In this document: positions 1 through 8,797 of the stretch, one piece after another
Position numbering within the stretch: position 1 is the stretch's first letter
Layout: every line of letters starts with the position of its first letter
Origin: Qipengyuania polymorpha
GTDB lineage: Bacteria; Pseudomonadota; Alphaproteobacteria; Sphingomonadales; Sphingomonadaceae
Direction: 5' to 3'
DNA: 64,000 nt
Assembly: GCF_019711435.1 (NCBI RefSeq)
Contig: NZ_JAIGNK010000001.1
Span: 310,001 to 374,000, forward strand
The notes under the pieces: generated by a model
What the model was told of the DNA's origin: nothing
What the model saw: only the letters and a program-made list of their open reading frames with translations
Databases searched by the model: none
Made by a program: the position numbers and the translations under genes

Positions 1-81
1 GCGCAGTCCGCTATCGGCAAGCACGAGAACCGTCGCCACGCTGGCGAGGGCAAAAGCGGTAATGAGAACAGTTGCGAACAT
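1..81 (-). CDS. Partial small membrane protein, possibly SOS-controlled
   Basis: Only the first 27 codons are in the window; the gene runs off the left edge. The start at 81 is preceded at good spacing by GGAGGAG (91-97); an in-frame ATG at 90 touches that Shine-Dalgarno and is less likely. The visible peptide is one hydrophobic segment (FATVLITAFALAS...) followed by a charged turn, so it is an N-terminal membrane anchor. The family cannot be recognised from so little. It is transcribed away from rpsB, and its promoter carries a GAAC-N7-GAAC box (see the promoter entry). By analogy with small SOS-induced membrane proteins of other alphaproteobacteria, a damage-response role is possible, but that is inference. 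Confidence 0.55.
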   Translation of the reverse strand, partial: MFATVLITAFALASVATVLVLADSGLR

Positions 82-185
82 ATCGGCCATCTCCTCCCCG
101 CCTGCCTGTGCACAAAGCTGTTGACAGCCGGGGCAAATTTACGGGAAAACCCCTAAATCCCGCTGGGTGTTCCAGTGATGAGAAC

Positions 186-214
186 AATGTTCCTGTTTTG
201 TTCTCGCCTGTCAA
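186..214 (-). promoter_or_regulatory. Minus-strand promoter with LexA-like box
   Basis: Read on the minus strand, TTGACA (209-214) is followed after exactly 17 bases by AACATT (186-191). Between and over them lies GAAC-AAAACAG-GAAC (189-203), which fits the alphaproteobacterial LexA operator GAAC-N7-GAAC. LexA bound there would block RNA polymerase. It faces the partial gene ending at the left edge, giving a leader of about 100 nt. The eight fixed bases alone would occur by chance about twice in 64 kb; the placement inside a good promoter is what makes it credible. Confidence 0.6.
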
Positions 215-435
215 GCGCTTTTCGCGCCCGGATTCCCTTTTTCTGCGATGAATTGAGTCTGGATTTCTCGGGCAAAGGCCCCTATGTGCGCGCCGTTCGC
301 TAAAGATTCGGCCAATCCGGGCCATTTCGAAGGCGGGCAAATCCACATGGAAGGCGCTCATACCGGTGCCCGGCGCGGGATACTCCGCACCACGGGTTCC
401 AGCCTTCCAGAGGTACAACCGGAAAGGAAATGACC
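215..435. other. Intergenic region upstream of rpsB
   Basis: Together with 82-185 this makes about 350 bases without a gene. It must hold the rpsB promoter and 5' leader, but I see no well-spaced -35/-10 pair for the + strand and cannot identify a known ribosomal-protein leader structure by eye. Confidence 0.4.
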
Positions 436-1185
436 ATGGCGGCTCCTACCGTCACCATGCAGCAACTGATCGAGGCCGGCGCACACTTCGGCCACCAGAC
501 CCACCGTTGGAACCCGCGCATGAAGCCGTATATCTTCGGCGCGCGCAACGGCATCCACATCATCGACCTGTCGCAGTCCGTGCCGCTCTTCGCGCGCGCT
601 CTCGACTTCATCAGCTCGACCGCACGTTCGGGCGGCAAGGTGCTGTTCGTCGGCACCAAGCGCCAGGCGCAGGACCCGATCCGCGAAGCAGCGCTCGCTT
701 CGGGCCAGCACTTCGTCAACCACCGCTGGCTGGGCGGCATGCTCACCAACTGGAAGACGATTTCGCAGTCGATCAAGGAACTCAAGACCCTCGAGGAAAA
801 GCTTTCGGGTGACACCGGCGGCCTGACCAAGAAGGAAGTCCTGAACCTGACGCGCAAGAAGGACAAGCTGGAGCTTTCGCTCGGCGGTATCCGCGACATG
901 GGCGGCATTCCCGACGTGATGTTCGTCATCGACGCCAACAAGGAAGACCTCGCCATCAAGGAAGCCAACGTGCTTGGCATCCCCGTGGTCGCCGTGCTCG
1001 ACACCAATGTCGATCCCAACGGCATCGCCTTCCCGATCCCGGGCAATGACGACGCTGCGCGCGCCATCAAGCTCTATTGCGATGCGGTTGCCGAAGCAGC
1101 CCGCAGCGGCAAGGGCGAAGGCGTGACCGACAGCGGCGCAGACGTCGGCGCGATGGAAAATCCGCCGGAAGAAGCCGCGGCTTAA
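436..1185 (+). CDS. rpsB: 30S ribosomal protein S2
   Basis: Protein of 249 residues with the typical S2 start ([17 protein letters not shown]...[11 protein letters not shown]) and conserved central segments [12 protein letters not shown] and ARALDF. S2 joins the small ribosomal subunit late, next to S1. Two in-frame ATGs exist, at 430 and 436. The Shine-Dalgarno AAGGAA (424-429) touches the first and is 6 bases from the second, so 436 is preferred. It is followed by tsf 119 bases downstream, the usual rpsB-tsf pair. The C-terminus is an acidic Ala/Glu-rich tail, common in the group. Confidence 0.97.
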   Translation: MAAPTVTMQQLIEAGAHFGHQTHRWNPRMKPYIFGARNGIHIIDLSQSVPLFARALDFISSTARSGGKVLFVGTKRQAQDPIREAALASGQHFVNHRWLGGMLTNWKTISQSIKELKTLEEKLSGDTGGLTKKEVLNLTRKKDKLELSLGGIRDMGGIPDVMFVIDANKEDLAIKEANVLGIPVVAVLDTNVDPNGIAFPIPGNDDAARAIKLYCDAVAEAARSGKGEGVTDSGADVGAMENPPEEAAA

Positions 1186-1304
1186 GCCCGTACCCGTTCG
1201 GCGGGGGCGCAATGTCCCCGTCACATTTGCGAGATACGCGCCGGGCCGCTGAAACCAGCAGGCCCGGTGCCTTCGCACCAAAACCTCCCAAGAAGGAAAT
1301 TACC

Positions 1305-2231
1305 ATGGCTGCATTCACTGCTGCTGACGTAAAGGCCCTGCGCGAGAAGACCGGCGCGGGCATGATGGACGCCAAGAAGGCGCTCGAAGCCGCTGGCGGC
1401 GATATCGAAGCCGCTGTCGACGCACTGCGCGCCAAGGGCCTCGCCACCGCCCAGAAGAAGTCGAGCCGCACCGCAGCCGAAGGTCTCGTCGGCCTCGCCG
1501 TCGAAGGCACGAAGGGCGTTGCCGTCGAAGTAAACTCGGAAACGGACTTCGTTGCGAAGAACGACAAGTTCCAGGACTTCGTCCGCAAGACCACTAGCGT
1601 CGCGCTCGGCGTGGACGGTGACGACGTCGAAGCCCTCAAGGCTGCCGGCTATCCCGAAGGCGGCACCGTCGCCGAGAAGCTGACCGACAACGTCGCCACC
1701 ATCGGTGAAAACCAGCAGGTCCGCCGCATGAAGACCGTTTCGGTCACCAACGGCGTGATCGTGCCCTACATGCACAACGCTGTCGCTTCCGACCTCGGCA
1801 AGATCGGCGTTCTCGTCGCTCTCGAAAGCGAAGGCGACAAGGCCAAGCTCGAAGAACTCGGCAAGAAGCTCGGCATGCACATCGCCGCTGCTTTCCCGCA
1901 GGCTCTTACCGCAGAAGGCCTCGACGCCGACGTGATCGCACGCGAACGTGCCATCGCGCAGGAAAAGGCTGCCGAAAGCGGCAAGCCCGAAAACGTCCAG
2001 GAAAAGATGGTCGAAGGCGCTGTCGCCAAGTACGCCAAGGAAAACGCGCTGCTCAGCCAGATCTACGTGATCGACAACAAGACGCCGATTGCACAGGTCG
2101 TGGAAGCTGCTGGCAAGGACGTCGGCGCCAAGGTCGAACTGGTGGACTATGTCCGCTTCCAGCTCGGCGAAGGCATCGAGAAGGAAGAAACCGACTTCGC
2201 AGCCGAAGTGGCAGCTGCCGTCGGCGGCTAA
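1305..2231 (+). CDS. tsf: Translation elongation factor Ts
   Basis: 308 residues. EF-Ts exchanges GDP for GTP on EF-Tu. The N-terminal UBA-like domain ([18 protein letters not shown]) carries the signature TGAGMMD, and the core contains [10 protein letters not shown] and the phrase VEVNSETDF typical of EF-Ts. The start is the ATG after AAGGAAATTACC. Upstream in-frame extension lacks homology and a ribosome site, so the long open frame beginning near 1077 is not coding there. It is followed by a strong terminator, so rpsB-tsf forms its own transcription unit, separated from pyrH by an unrelated opposite-strand gene. Confidence 0.97.
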   Translation: MAAFTAADVKALREKTGAGMMDAKKALEAAGGDIEAAVDALRAKGLATAQKKSSRTAAEGLVGLAVEGTKGVAVEVNSETDFVAKNDKFQDFVRKTTSVALGVDGDDVEALKAAGYPEGGTVAEKLTDNVATIGENQQVRRMKTVSVTNGVIVPYMHNAVASDLGKIGVLVALESEGDKAKLEELGKKLGMHIAAAFPQALTAEGLDADVIARERAIAQEKAAESGKPENVQEKMVEGAVAKYAKENALLSQIYVIDNKTPIAQVVEAAGKDVGAKVELVDYVRFQLGEGIEKEETDFAAEVAAAVGG

Positions 2232-2258
2232 GCGCTAGTCCGCTTCCTACACGAATAG

Positions 2259-2289
2259 GGCCGCCGGAGTGTTCTCCGGCGGCCTTTTT
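2259..2289 (+). terminator. Rho-independent terminator of rpsB-tsf
   Basis: Perfect 11-bp stem GGCCGCCGGAG / CTCCGGCGGCC (2259-2269 with 2274-2284), loop TGTT, then TTTTT at 2285-2289. The rest of the gap to 2467 shows no further structure. Confidence 0.9.
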
Positions 2290-2467
2290 CGTGCGCGCCG
2301 GAGTGATTCGGCGGAGTTAGTTGATGAAGTACAGACGGTGCCGCGGCCTTCCATGGGAGGGCGTGTGGTCCGGACAGGAATGACGATGTGAAAGAGCCGG
2401 GGCGAAGCTAGCGGTAGCGCATGTGGTAGGAAAGCCATTTGCCTGCGACTGAATGTGATAGGGTTCA

Positions 2468-3238
2468 CTAGGGCGTTTGCTTATCAGCAATTTCCTCGAA
2501 AATCGCGCGAGCCAACGACCATCCCAGCCTTGAAAGGGTAAGGTCGTAGTACGGCTCGACCATATCGAAAAACATTGAGTTCCTTAACCGGTCGGCCTGA
2601 CCGCTCTCAAGTGCAGTTTTCAATTCGTCCAAATGACTTTCGAGTGCTGAATTGTCTAGAACCAACCTTCTTTCGATGACCCCCAGCCTCATTAAATCAT
2701 CTAAAGCAAGCAAATCATCAAATTCATATTCACGCTGGAGAAGGTCGATAAACTGCCGTTCTCTGAACTTGAACGAAATGACTTCACCATCGCCTAAGAT
2801 GGACTGATGAGTTTGCATTCGATCTTTCACGATCTGAAATAGTCGCGCGGAAGGTGGTGAGAATTTCGCAATGACTTCGAGATTTCGCTCTTGGAGGGCA
2901 TCTTCGTTCCCATCGACAGCGTTCGCTAGGATTGTGGCAAAAAGGTCCTGAACGGTCGATTGGTCCTGCTTCGAAGCCTCTTCGAACCAAGTAAATGCGT
3001 ATTTTGCGGAGACTTTATCCTTATCCAGTTTAAGGCCTTTGGCTTCTAATTTCGATACGAGCTTCCGGCTGATCTCTGCCGCATTTTCAACCCTCCAAGC
3101 TGCAACCTTGTCCCCGACTATAGCTTGCCACACTTCCGACAAGGTGCCGCCAACTGCACTGCGCAGTGGCTTCACTGTCTCACTATTTATGGCCTTGTTT
3201 CCCACCTCTTCAACGATGGGTATCAAGTCGTTTGGCAA
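2468..3238 (-). CDS. Abi-alpha/DUF4393-like protein inserted between tsf and pyrH
   Basis: About 256 residues, no signal peptide. The central part (LFATILANAVDGN, then LEVIAKFSPPSARLF, residues about 105-135) has the pattern 'L-A-LLA-A-D ... EI-K-LSP-DA' of DUF4393 (Abi-alpha, abortive-infection related) and DUF2806 proteins, followed by a C-terminal helical region with a winged-helix look (LLALDDLMRLGVIERR). The family call is by eye and tentative. The start is uncertain: AAGGAGG (3244-3250) is 5 bases from a TTG at 3238 but overlaps a GTG at 3244. The gene is visibly richer in A/T and in rare codons than its neighbours, runs opposite to them, and interrupts a normally conserved gene order. 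All this suggests recent transfer of a stand-alone defence or stress gene. Confidence 0.6.
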   Translation of the reverse strand: MPNDLIPIVEEVGNKAINSETVKPLRSAVGGTLSEVWQAIVGDKVAAWRVENAAEISRKLVSKLEAKGLKLDKDKVSAKYAFTWFEEASKQDQSTVQDLFATILANAVDGNEDALQERNLEVIAKFSPPSARLFQIVKDRMQTHQSILGDGEVISFKFRERQFIDLLQREYEFDDLLALDDLMRLGVIERRLVLDNSALESHLDELKTALESGQADRLRNSMFFDMVEPYYDLTLSRLGWSLARAIFEEIADKQTP

Positions 3239-3361
3239 ACTCACCTCCTTAATTTTCAGAATGATCTAGGCACCATTGCGGGATCGGCAAGGCCTTTCCC
3301 TTTGCGCCTTGCATCCTTCATGGCTAAGGACCCCCAAACCCCATAAATAGAGACTGCCCGC

Positions 3362-4087
3362 ATGACCCTCCCCAAGATGAACCGCGTCCTCCTGAAACTG
3401 TCGGGCGAGGTGTTGATGGGTGGCCAGCAGTTCGGCATCGACCCGGCCTTCGTGCTGGAGCTCGCCAAGGAAGTGAAGGCGGCCAAGGACACGGGGCTCC
3501 AGATTTGCCTCGTCATCGGCGGCGGCAATATCTTTCGCGGTATGGCAGGCGCGGCGCAGGGCATGGACCGCGCGCAGGCCGATTACATGGGCATGCTCGC
3601 CACGGTGATGAACGCGCTGGCGATGCAGAGCGCGCTCGAGCAGCTGGGCGTCGAGACCCGCGTGCAGAGCGCGGTGCAGATGGACCAGGTGTGCGAGCCG
3701 GTCATCCGCCGCCGCGCCGAGCGTCACCTCGAAAAGGGGCGCATCGTGATTTTCGCAGCCGGCGTCGGCGCACCTTATTTCACCACCGACAGCGGCGCGG
3801 CCCTGCGCGCTGCCGAGATGAAGTGCGACGCGCTTTTGAAGGGCACCAGCGTCGATGGCATTTACGACAGCGACCCGAAGAAGAACGCCGATGCCAAGCG
3901 CTATGAAACCGTGAGTTACTCCAAGGTGCTCGCAGATGATTTGAAGGTCATGGACGCCAGCGCCGTGGCGCTGTGCCGCGACAATGAAATCCCCATCGTG
4001 GTGTTCTCCATCCGCGAGAAGGGCAATGTCGTGAAGGTCCTTTCGGGCGAGGGCACGCAGACCATCGTCACCGACCACACCGCATAA
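3362..4087 (+). CDS. pyrH: UMP kinase
   Basis: 241 residues. Phosphorylates UMP to UDP in pyrimidine nucleotide synthesis; cytoplasmic homohexamer, GTP-activated in most bacteria. Motifs: KLSGEVLMG (phosphate loop, residues about 12-20), GGGNIFRG, and the C-terminal half [13 protein letters not shown]...[15 protein letters not shown] typical of bacterial UMP kinases. The ribosome site is weak; an internal ATG at 3377 ([10 protein letters not shown]) is the alternative start. It lies 32 bases ahead of frr, the standard pyrH-frr pair. Confidence 0.96.
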   Translation: MTLPKMNRVLLKLSGEVLMGGQQFGIDPAFVLELAKEVKAAKDTGLQICLVIGGGNIFRGMAGAAQGMDRAQADYMGMLATVMNALAMQSALEQLGVETRVQSAVQMDQVCEPVIRRRAERHLEKGRIVIFAAGVGAPYFTTDSGAALRAAEMKCDALLKGTSVDGIYDSDPKKNADAKRYETVSYSKVLADDLKVMDASAVALCRDNEIPIVVFSIREKGNVVKVLSGEGTQTIVTDHTA

Positions 4088-4119
4088 ACCGAACGAAGAA
4101 GACAGGACGAGGAAGCCAC

Positions 4120-4677
4120 ATGGCCAAGTACGACAAAGCCGATATCGAACGCCGCATGAAGGGCGCCGTTGAAAGCCTGAAGGGCGACCTTTCGGGCCTG
4201 CGCACCGGCCGCGCCAACACCAGCCTGCTCGATCCCGTGGTGGTCGAGGTCTACGGCTCGATGATGCCGCTGAACCAGGTCGCCACCGTCTCGGCGCCTG
4301 AACCGCGCATGCTCAGCGTGCAGGTGTGGGACAAGGCCAATGTCACCGCGGTCGAGAAGGGCATTGCCAAGGCCAACCTCGGCCTCAACCCGATGATCGA
4401 CGGCCAGAACGTGCGCCTGCCGATGCCCGACCTGACCGAGGAACGCCGCAAGGACCTCGCCAAGGTTGCCGGCGAATATGGCGAGAAGGCGAAAATCGCC
4501 ATCCGCAACGTGCGTCGCGACGGCATGGAAGCGCTCAAGGAAGACGAGAAGAAGAAGGAAATCTCCGAGGACGAGCAGAAGCGCTGCGAGGGCGACGTCC
4601 AGAAGCTGACCGACACCTATGTCTCCGAAACCGATGATGCGGTGGCGAAGAAGCAGCAGGAAATCATGTCGCAGTGA
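4120..4677 (+). CDS. frr: Ribosome recycling factor
   Basis: 185 residues, the exact length expected for RRF. With EF-G it splits the post-termination ribosome. Conserved segments: LRTGRAN near residue 30, [16 protein letters not shown], then the tail [12 protein letters not shown]...AKKQQEIM that forms the long helix. GAGGAAG lies 6 bases before the ATG. Second gene of a pyrH-frr unit; a dyad repeat follows immediately before uppS. Confidence 0.97.
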   Translation: MAKYDKADIERRMKGAVESLKGDLSGLRTGRANTSLLDPVVVEVYGSMMPLNQVATVSAPEPRMLSVQVWDKANVTAVEKGIAKANLGLNPMIDGQNVRLPMPDLTEERRKDLAKVAGEYGEKAKIAIRNVRRDGMEALKEDEKKKEISEDEQKRCEGDVQKLTDTYVSETDDAVAKKQQEIMSQ

Positions 4678-4695
4678 GGCCTCGCGCGCCAACCT

Positions 4696-4787
4696 CCGTT
4701 CGCCTCGAGCGGATGCGGAGCACTGCTGAAAGCAGAACTCAAGAGGCGTTGGCGCGGAAGTGTCTCGACTACGCTCGACACGAACGG
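4696..4787. repeat. REP-like dyad with CCGTTCG/CGAACGG ends, copy 1
   Basis: The element begins CCGTTCG (4696-4702) and ends CGAACGG (4781-4787). Its right arm, TCTCGACTACGCTCGACACG, is closely related to the element at 19761-19828. It fills the frr-uppS gap and its last bases form part of the uppS ribosome site. Such CCGTTCG...GTCGAG dyads are dispersed in Sphingomonadales genomes. Confidence 0.7.
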
Positions 4788-4795
4788 AAAGCGGC

Positions 4796-5485
4796 GTGAG
4801 CAAGCCCGAGAAAACCCAGGAAGCCCGCCATGTCGCCATCATCATGGATGGCAACGGGCGCTGGGCGAAGCGCAAGCACCTGCCCCGCGTGATGGGGCAC
4901 AGGAAGGGCGTGGAGGCTGTGCGCGAACTGGTGCGCAGCCTCAAGGATACGCCCGTCGAGTGCCTGACGCTCTACGCCTTCAGCAGCGAGAACTGGAAGC
5001 GGCCCGAAGACGAGGTCGACGACCTGATGAATTTGATGCGCAAGTTCATCAAATCGGACCTGCCCGAATTCATCGCCAACGACGTGCGGCTGAAAATTAT
5101 CGGTGACTGGCAATCGCTTGCGAGCGATATCGTCGAGATGCTCGAAGATGCGCTGGCCAAGACCGCGCATGGCTCGCGCACGCTGGCGGTGGCGCTCAAT
5201 TACGGCGGGCAGGCGGAAATTGCGCAGGCGGCGGCAAAGGCTGCGGCGGCTGGCGAGGTGACCGAGCGCAGCATTGCCGCCAATCTCTACACCGCCGATT
5301 TGCCCCCGCTCGACTTGCTCATCCGCACCAGCGGCGAAGTGCGCCTGTCCAATTTCCTCTTGTGGCAGGCGGCCTATGCGGAGATGATTTTCACCGAAGT
5401 GCTGTGGCCCGACTTTACGCCTGAGCATCTGCAGGATGCGCTGGACCAGTTTGCGGGCAGGGAGAGAAGGTTTGGCGGCAGATAG
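4796..5485 (+). CDS. uppS: Isoprenyl transferase (undecaprenyl diphosphate synthase)
   Basis: 229 residues. A cis-prenyltransferase adding IPP to FPP to make the C55 lipid carrier for peptidoglycan. Motifs: IIMDGNGRWAK (catalytic Asp in MDGNGRW), the FSSENWKRP box, and RTSGEVRLSNFLLWQ with the tail EVLWPDF. I chose GTG 4796 because GGAAAG (4786-4791) precedes it; the open frame extends upstream to 4760 only by reading through the dyad repeat. It is followed by a second repeat and then cdsA, the usual uppS-cdsA-dxr-rseP-bamA envelope cluster. Confidence 0.95.
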   Translation: MSKPEKTQEARHVAIIMDGNGRWAKRKHLPRVMGHRKGVEAVRELVRSLKDTPVECLTLYAFSSENWKRPEDEVDDLMNLMRKFIKSDLPEFIANDVRLKIIGDWQSLASDIVEMLEDALAKTAHGSRTLAVALNYGGQAEIAQAAAKAAAAGEVTERSIAANLYTADLPPLDLLIRTSGEVRLSNFLLWQAAYAEMIFTEVLWPDFTPEHLQDALDQFAGRERRFGGR

Positions 5486-5500
5486 AACGCAAACGGGAAT

Positions 5501-5592
5501 CGTCATCCTGAACTTGCTTCAGGATCCATCTCTCCACCTGTCGGACGTCGCGCTTTCGGCACAATGGATGCTGAAACGAGTTCAGCATGACG
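5501..5592. repeat. Inverted repeat, 'CGTCATCCTGAA...' type
   Basis: Left arm 5501-5529 (CGTCATCCTGAAC...GGATCCAT) and right arm 5564-5592 (ATGGATGCTGAAAC...GCATGACG) are near-perfect inverted copies. Each arm also contains its own small dyad (CCTGAA/TTCAGG and GCTGAA/TTCAGC). This is the well-known intergenic repeat type of erythrobacters and sphingomonads; it occupies nearly the whole uppS-cdsA gap. Confidence 0.8.
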
Positions 5593-5614
5593 GCAAGGGG
5601 CGGGGGCAATCGGT

Positions 5615-6334
5615 GTGAGCGACGGTCAACTTCCAAGCGAATCCATGCCCCTGGCGACCAAGGCGTCGGACCTGCCGATGCGGGTGCTGTCGGCGGCTGT
5701 CATGATGGCAATCGCAATTGCGGCTATCGTTGCGGGCGACCCGTGGCTCGACTTGTTCATCGCCGCCGTGGTGATCGTGACGCTCGCGGAGTTTTATCGG
5801 CTCGTGCTCAAAGCGCCTTTCGGCATCGTTGGCAAGGGGGTCGGATTATTTGCGGGTACTATCTACATCGCCCTCGCGGGCCTTATTTTAAACGCGCTGC
5901 CCGTACCGATGATTATCGGCGTCATCGGCTCAGTCATTTTCGTCGACAGCTTTGCCTATGCGTTCGGGCGCACGCTGGGTGGTCCCAAGATTGCGCCCAA
6001 GATCAGTCCGTCCAAGACATGGGCAGGCCTGCTCGGCGGCGTGGTGGGCTCGAGCCTCTGGCTCGGCATCTTCGTCTATGTCGCGGCGCGGCAGGTGAGC
6101 GGCGCTAACACCTTGGGCTTCGAGGCGGGCGAATTGGGCACGCTGGTGCTGATGGGCGCGGCGATTGCCGTCGCAGCGCAGAGCGGCGACTTCTTCGAAA
6201 GCTGGCTCAAGCGCAAGGCGGGCGTAAAGGACAGTTCGAACCTTATTCCCGGCCATGGCGGCTTTTTCGACCGCACCGACGGCATCATCCCGGTCGTGCT
6301 GCTGGCGGGCCTGTTTCTAAACGTGATGCGATGA
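5615..6334 (+). CDS. cdsA: Phosphatidate cytidylyltransferase
   Basis: 239 residues, GTG start. Makes CDP-diacylglycerol from phosphatidate and CTP in the inner membrane. Several hydrophobic segments, beginning with LSAAVMMAIAIAAIVAG. The C-terminus carries the family signature SWLKRKAGVKD...PGHGGFFDRTD, with the conserved K-R, KD, HGG and DR-D residues. It is slightly shorter than the E. coli enzyme, as is usual in this group. The stop overlaps the dxr start by 4 bases (ATGA), so the two are translationally coupled. Confidence 0.95.
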   Translation: MSDGQLPSESMPLATKASDLPMRVLSAAVMMAIAIAAIVAGDPWLDLFIAAVVIVTLAEFYRLVLKAPFGIVGKGVGLFAGTIYIALAGLILNALPVPMIIGVIGSVIFVDSFAYAFGRTLGGPKIAPKISPSKTWAGLLGGVVGSSLWLGIFVYVAARQVSGANTLGFEAGELGTLVLMGAAIAVAAQSGDFFESWLKRKAGVKDSSNLIPGHGGFFDRTDGIIPVVLLAGLFLNVMR

Positions 6335-7482
6335 CACGCTCGATTACCATCCTTGGCGCGACGGGTTCGGTGGGCGCATCGACGCTCGACCTCGTGCGGC
6401 GGAATCCCGATGATTGGCGGGTCGAGGCGCTGACCGCGCATTCGAACGTCTCCGACCTTGCCGCGCTGGCGAAAGAGTTCGGCGCGAAACAGGCGGTGAT
6501 TGCCGACGAAGCGCGCTACGGCGAGTTGAAGGACGCGCTGGCGGGCTCGAATGTCGAGGCGGCTGCCGGACGCGCTGCCCTTTGCGAAGCTGCGGCCCGG
6601 CCCGCCGATATCGTCATGGCGGCCATTGTCGGCTGCGCGGGCCTTGCGCCGGTCATGGCGGCTATCGAGCAGGGCCGCACCGTGGCGCTCGCCAACAAGG
6701 AAGCGCTGGTCTCGGCGGGCGAGGTGATGACCGCCGCGGTCGAGAAGCACGGCGCGACGCTGCTCCCCGTCGACAGCGAGCACAATGCCATCTTCCAGTG
6801 CCTGCAGGGTGGGCGGCTTGACGAGGTGCGCACTATCACGCTTACCGCCAGCGGCGGTCCGCTGCGGCTGGTGGAGGACCTCGACGCGGTTACGCCCGAA
6901 CAGGCCATCGCGCATCCCAATTGGGACATGGGCGCGAAGATCAGCGTCGACAGCGCGACCATGTTCAACAAGGGCCTCGAACTCATCGAAGCGCATCACC
7001 TCTTCCCCGTCGGGCTCGACAAGATACGCATCGTGGTCCACCCGCAGAGCGTCATTCACTCGATGGTGGAATATCGCGACGGCTCGACGCTGGCGCAGCT
7101 CGGGCCTTCCGACATGCGCGTGCCGATTGCATCGTGCCTTGCCTATCCGGCGCGGATGGACACGCCGATGGACCCGCTCGACCTTGCCGCCATCGGCGAA
7201 TTGAGCTTTTTCCAGCCCGACGAGACCCGCTTTCCCGCGACCAGGCTCGCGCGGCAAGCGGCGGAGGCGGGCGGGGCCGCTCCGGCCACGCTCAACGCCG
7301 CCAACGAGGTTGCGGTTGCCGCATTCCTTGCTGGTAAGATAAAGTTCAGCCGCATTGCGCTAACGGTGGACGAAGTACTGAATGCCGGAAACCTGCCCCC
7401 TGCGCCGCAATCGCTCGACGATGTCCTCGTGATCGACGAGGCTGCGCGCAAACTGGCGACGGCGCATATGGAGACTGCCTGA
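6331..7482 (+). CDS. dxr: 1-deoxy-D-xylulose 5-phosphate reductoisomerase
   Basis: 383 residues. Converts DXP to MEP with NADPH, the first committed step of the non-mevalonate isoprenoid pathway, which feeds uppS upstream. Motifs: NADPH loop GATGSVG (residues 8-14), LANKEALVSAG, metal/substrate residues in DSEHNAIFQC, ASGGPLR, HPNWDMGAKISVDSATM and KGLELIEAHHLF. It ends in MmpA/RseP territory: the stop at 7482 is one base before the rseP start. Confidence 0.97.
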   Translation: MTRSITILGATGSVGASTLDLVRRNPDDWRVEALTAHSNVSDLAALAKEFGAKQAVIADEARYGELKDALAGSNVEAAAGRAALCEAAARPADIVMAAIVGCAGLAPVMAAIEQGRTVALANKEALVSAGEVMTAAVEKHGATLLPVDSEHNAIFQCLQGGRLDEVRTITLTASGGPLRLVEDLDAVTPEQAIAHPNWDMGAKISVDSATMFNKGLELIEAHHLFPVGLDKIRIVVHPQSVIHSMVEYRDGSTLAQLGPSDMRVPIASCLAYPARMDTPMDPLDLAAIGELSFFQPDETRFPATRLARQAAEAGGAAPATLNAANEVAVAAFLAGKIKFSRIALTVDEVLNAGNLPPAPQSLDDVLVIDEAARKLATAHMETA

Positions 7483-7483
7483 G

Positions 7484-8629
7484 TTGGACGGTTCGATCCC
7501 TTTCTGGATGTATATCATCGGCTTCCCGCTGCTGCTGGGGCCGCTGGTAACGCTGCACGAGCTGGGCCATTACCTCGTCGGACGGCTGTTCGGCGTGAAG
7601 GCGGAAGCTTTCTCGGTCGGCTTCGGCAAGGAATTGTGGGGCTACACCGACAAACGCGGCACGCGCTGGAAACTCTCGGCCCTGCCGCTGGGCGGCTATG
7701 TCCAGTTCAAGGGCGACATGGACCCCTCGAGCATCCCGCACCGCGACCGGATCGACGATGCCTCGCCTGAAGAACGCGAGGGCAGCTTCCACCACGCCTC
7801 CTTGGGTAAGCGTGCGCTGATCGTCTTTGCGGGACCGGCGATGAACATATTGATCGCTCTTGCGATTTTCGTCGGCTTCTTCGCGCTGCTCGGCAAGCCG
7901 GTGGTCGAATTTCCCGACAATTCCACGACGATTGCAGGCTTCGCGGAAAATTCGCCGGCCCAGGAGGCAGGAGCGCAAATCGGGGACCGCATTCTTGCCG
8001 TAGATGGCGAGAGGATCGACGATTTTGCCGATGTGATCGACCGTGTCGCGCTTTATCCCAACCGCACCATAGAAGTGGTTTTCGAGCGCGACGGGCGGGA
8101 AATTGTCCTTCCGATAACAATCGCATCTGTCGAACAGACCGACCGGTTCGGTAACAAGGGTTCGATCGGCCAGATCGGCATCTACCGGCCCGATGGCGAC
8201 CCCAAGGTCACTTACGAGCATGTCGGGCTGGTACAGGCATTTCCCGAAGCGATCCGCCAGATCGGCCGCATCGTCGACATGATGGTGGTCGGTATCAAGC
8301 AGATCATCGTCGGCGACCGCTCGGTGAAGGAACTTGGCGGACCGGTCACGATCGGCAAGTTTGCGGGCGAACAGCTGAGCATGGGGGCGCTGTCCTTCAT
8401 AAACTTTGCCGCGCTCATTTCGCTTAACTTGGCATTCATTAACCTCCTGCCAATCCCGGCGCTGGACGGTGGGCACCTGGCTTTCTACGCGGCAGAAGCT
8501 GTCCGCCGGAAGCCGCTGGGGCCCAGGTCCACGGAGGTGGCCTACAGGGCCGGTGTGGCACTCGTGCTCGCGCTGATGGTTTTCGTCACCTTCATCGATA
8601 TCGCCAAGCTCCCGTTCTTCGGGAATTAG
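7484..8629 (+). CDS. rseP: Site-2 protease RseP/MmpA
   Basis: 381 residues, TTG start. Intramembrane zinc metalloprotease that cuts membrane-bound substrates such as anti-sigma factors after a first cut. HELGH at residues 25-29 in the first membrane segment binds zinc; the second conserved site is NLLPIPALDGGHL near residue 325. One PDZ-like region lies between (about 130-210: GFAENSPAQEAGAQIGDRIL). About four membrane segments. Lies directly after dxr and before bamA, the standard order. Confidence 0.95.
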   Translation: MDGSIPFWMYIIGFPLLLGPLVTLHELGHYLVGRLFGVKAEAFSVGFGKELWGYTDKRGTRWKLSALPLGGYVQFKGDMDPSSIPHRDRIDDASPEEREGSFHHASLGKRALIVFAGPAMNILIALAIFVGFFALLGKPVVEFPDNSTTIAGFAENSPAQEAGAQIGDRILAVDGERIDDFADVIDRVALYPNRTIEVVFERDGREIVLPITIASVEQTDRFGNKGSIGQIGIYRPDGDPKVTYEHVGLVQAFPEAIRQIGRIVDMMVVGIKQIIVGDRSVKELGGPVTIGKFAGEQLSMGALSFINFAALISLNLAFINLLPIPALDGGHLAFYAAEAVRRKPLGPRSTEVAYRAGVALVLALMVFVTFIDIAKLPFFGN

Positions 8630-8797
8630 GCGGGGACAGGCCGGGTTTCTGCCGCTTGCTGCGGTGTCACACGGCTTGAAAGAGGAGGCTGCATCGGGCA
8701 GGGGGCCAATCGGCCGTCCGCGCGATGCGGGCGAAACATGATTTCAAGGACGGGAACTCCCTTGTCGATGACTGGATTTGCGACTTCCGCGAGCGAT

